Origin: JBAZOD01 sp041648955
GTDB lineage: Bacteria > Patescibacteriota > Patescibacteriia > Patescibacteriales > JAQTRU01
DNA length: 14,349 nucleotides
Reading direction: 5' to 3'
NCBI GenBank assembly: GCA_041648955.1
Contig: JBAZOD010000021.1
Coordinates: 1-14,349 of the forward strand
Shown: positions 13,586 to 14,349 of the stretch, in pieces
How positions within the stretch are numbered: position 1 is the stretch's first letter
Layout of the letters: every line of letters starts with the position of its first letter
The notes under the pieces: generated by a model
What the model saw: the letters and a program-made list of their open reading frames with translations, nothing else
The model's database searches: none
Told to the model about the DNA's origin: nothing
Made by a program: the position numbers and the translations under genes

Positions 13586-14349
13586 TTAATTTTTTCTAAA
13601 TTCGCAAATATTAAAAAAATCGCAAAATTTGCAGAGGACGGATGGCTTGGGAGAAAACTCGCCCTTTTTTATTGCGCTGATAGTTTCCGCTATTTTTTCC
13701 TCTGTCTTTTCTAATTCTTTTTCATTGCCCAAAAATTCCACTTCCGAATTATCATGCAAATAATAAAAAGATAAGGAATCTATTTCTTGCCGGAAAAGAT
13801 TATGCGCCGCCAGCTGATAAATCAACAATTGATATTTATCGTCAAAAGTTAATTTGTCTTTAGGAGAACCGGTTTTATAGTCAACTATCTTTATCTTCTT
13901 TTCTTTTTCATCAATTCTATCCATCACTCCGCGTACGGTATATAACTCGCCGTCTACTCTGATTTTGAAATTAAATCCTTTTTCCAAAAAGACAGCGGTT
14001 GGCCAGTTATCCTTATGCTTTTCATAAAAATTTTTTAAAATTTCTTTCCCCTTCTTCCTATATTCTTCTTTCTCCTGTTTATTCTCATACCAGTCATCAA
14101 TCCAGCTTTCTTCATAAATTTTCAAAATTTCTTCCATGGTTAAAATATTTTTTTTGCTAACATTCTTGCCGTCATTCTCGGAAAAAAGATTGGACTGCTT
14201 AAATCCTCTTCTTTCTTCCAGCAAAACAAAAATTTTCTGCAGAGCCGAATGCATAGTTTTCCCAAAAGAAAATTGCGCTTTTCCCCGGCCGGGGATTTTC
14301 AAGATATGCGCAAAACGATATTGATAAGGGCAATTAGAAAAAGCCGCCA
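13586..14349 (-). CDS. AddB/RecB-type Fe-S PD-(D/E)XK nuclease domain (5' partial)
   Basis: The frame is open to the right edge. The TTG at 14302 is not the start: the upstream codons read SNCPYQYRFAHIL, the usual beginning of this domain. Counting from that TTG, the nuclease residues are H18 (FGKTMHSAL), D128 in GVMDRID, D141-x-K143 in IVDYKTG, and Q158-x-x-x-Y162. C224-x2-C227-x5-C233 plus the Cys in SNCPYQY (14332-14330) make the four-Cys pattern of AddB and Cas4-type [4Fe-4S] nucleases. The missing N-terminus is probably a UvrD/PcrA-like helicase or an AddB-like body, so this would be the C-terminal nuclease of a double-strand-break repair enzyme. A free-standing nuclease is less likely but cannot be excluded here. 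Confidence 0.85.
   Translation of the reverse strand, partial: AAFSNCPYQYRFAHILKIPGRGKAQFSFGKTMHSALQKIFVLLEERRGFKQSNLFSENDGKNVSKKNILTMEEILKIYEESWIDDWYENKQEKEEYRKKGKEILKNFYEKHKDNWPTAVFLEKGFNFKIRVDGELYTVRGVMDRIDEKEKKIKIVDYKTGSPKDKLTFDDKYQLLIYQLAAHNLFRQEIDSLSFYYLHDNSEVEFLGNEKELEKTEEKIAETISAIKKGEFSPKPSVLCKFCDFFNICEFRKN

Overview
The window is AT-rich bacterial chromosome, densely packed with genes. It most resembles a small-genome bacterium of the Candidate Phyla Radiation (Patescibacteria, Parcubacteria-like). That assignment is inferred from several things: two very large surface proteins on a VirB2/TrbC-like pilin anchor, a short Rel protein without the usual C-terminal regulatory domains, almost no Shine-Dalgarno sequences, and the general gene style. 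There is no 16S gene here to confirm it. TGA ends queA and no in-frame TGA was seen inside a gene, so the code is standard table 11, not the recoded one of Gracilibacteria or Absconditabacteria.

Layout. Positions 1-4378 (minus strand) hold two tandem paralogous secreted or membrane-anchored proteins. They share a near-identical anchor but carry different ectodomains: IPT/TIG-like repeats plus a cysteine-rich tail in one, SbsA/Big_5-type Ig-like domains in the other. The first of these is cut by the left edge. Positions 4379-4473 form a divergent promoter region with interleaved promoters and a 15-bp dyad, serving the surface-protein pair (minus) and rel (plus, 4474-5943). A bidirectional hairpin terminator at 5942-5968 separates rel from the convergent operon lepB-hisS-rpsU-yqeY (minus, 8697 to 5987). 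This operon combines protein export, tRNA charging and ribosome functions.

The 305-nt gap at 8698-9002 holds a predicted lepB promoter and a 139-bp inverted-repeat, MITE-like element. Beyond it lies a ruvB - small membrane protein - bPH2 membrane protein - queA cluster (minus, 12087 to 9003). It keeps the well-known ruvB/queA association with two membrane-protein genes inserted between. queA carries an in-frame palindromic repeat, and the queA/bPH2 junction is a second, degenerate inverted repeat.

The right end (minus) has a CpXC-domain protein, a hypothetical protein with uracil-DNA-glycosylase-like pattern, a YdjM-type membrane protein and the C-terminal part of an AddB-like Fe-S PD-(D/E)XK nuclease that runs off the right edge.

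No tRNA, rRNA, CRISPR array or transposase gene was found. The points that most merit a second look are the anchor-sharing surface-protein pair, the repeat elements (one read in-frame inside queA), and rpsU being the only gene with a strong, well-placed Shine-Dalgarno sequence.
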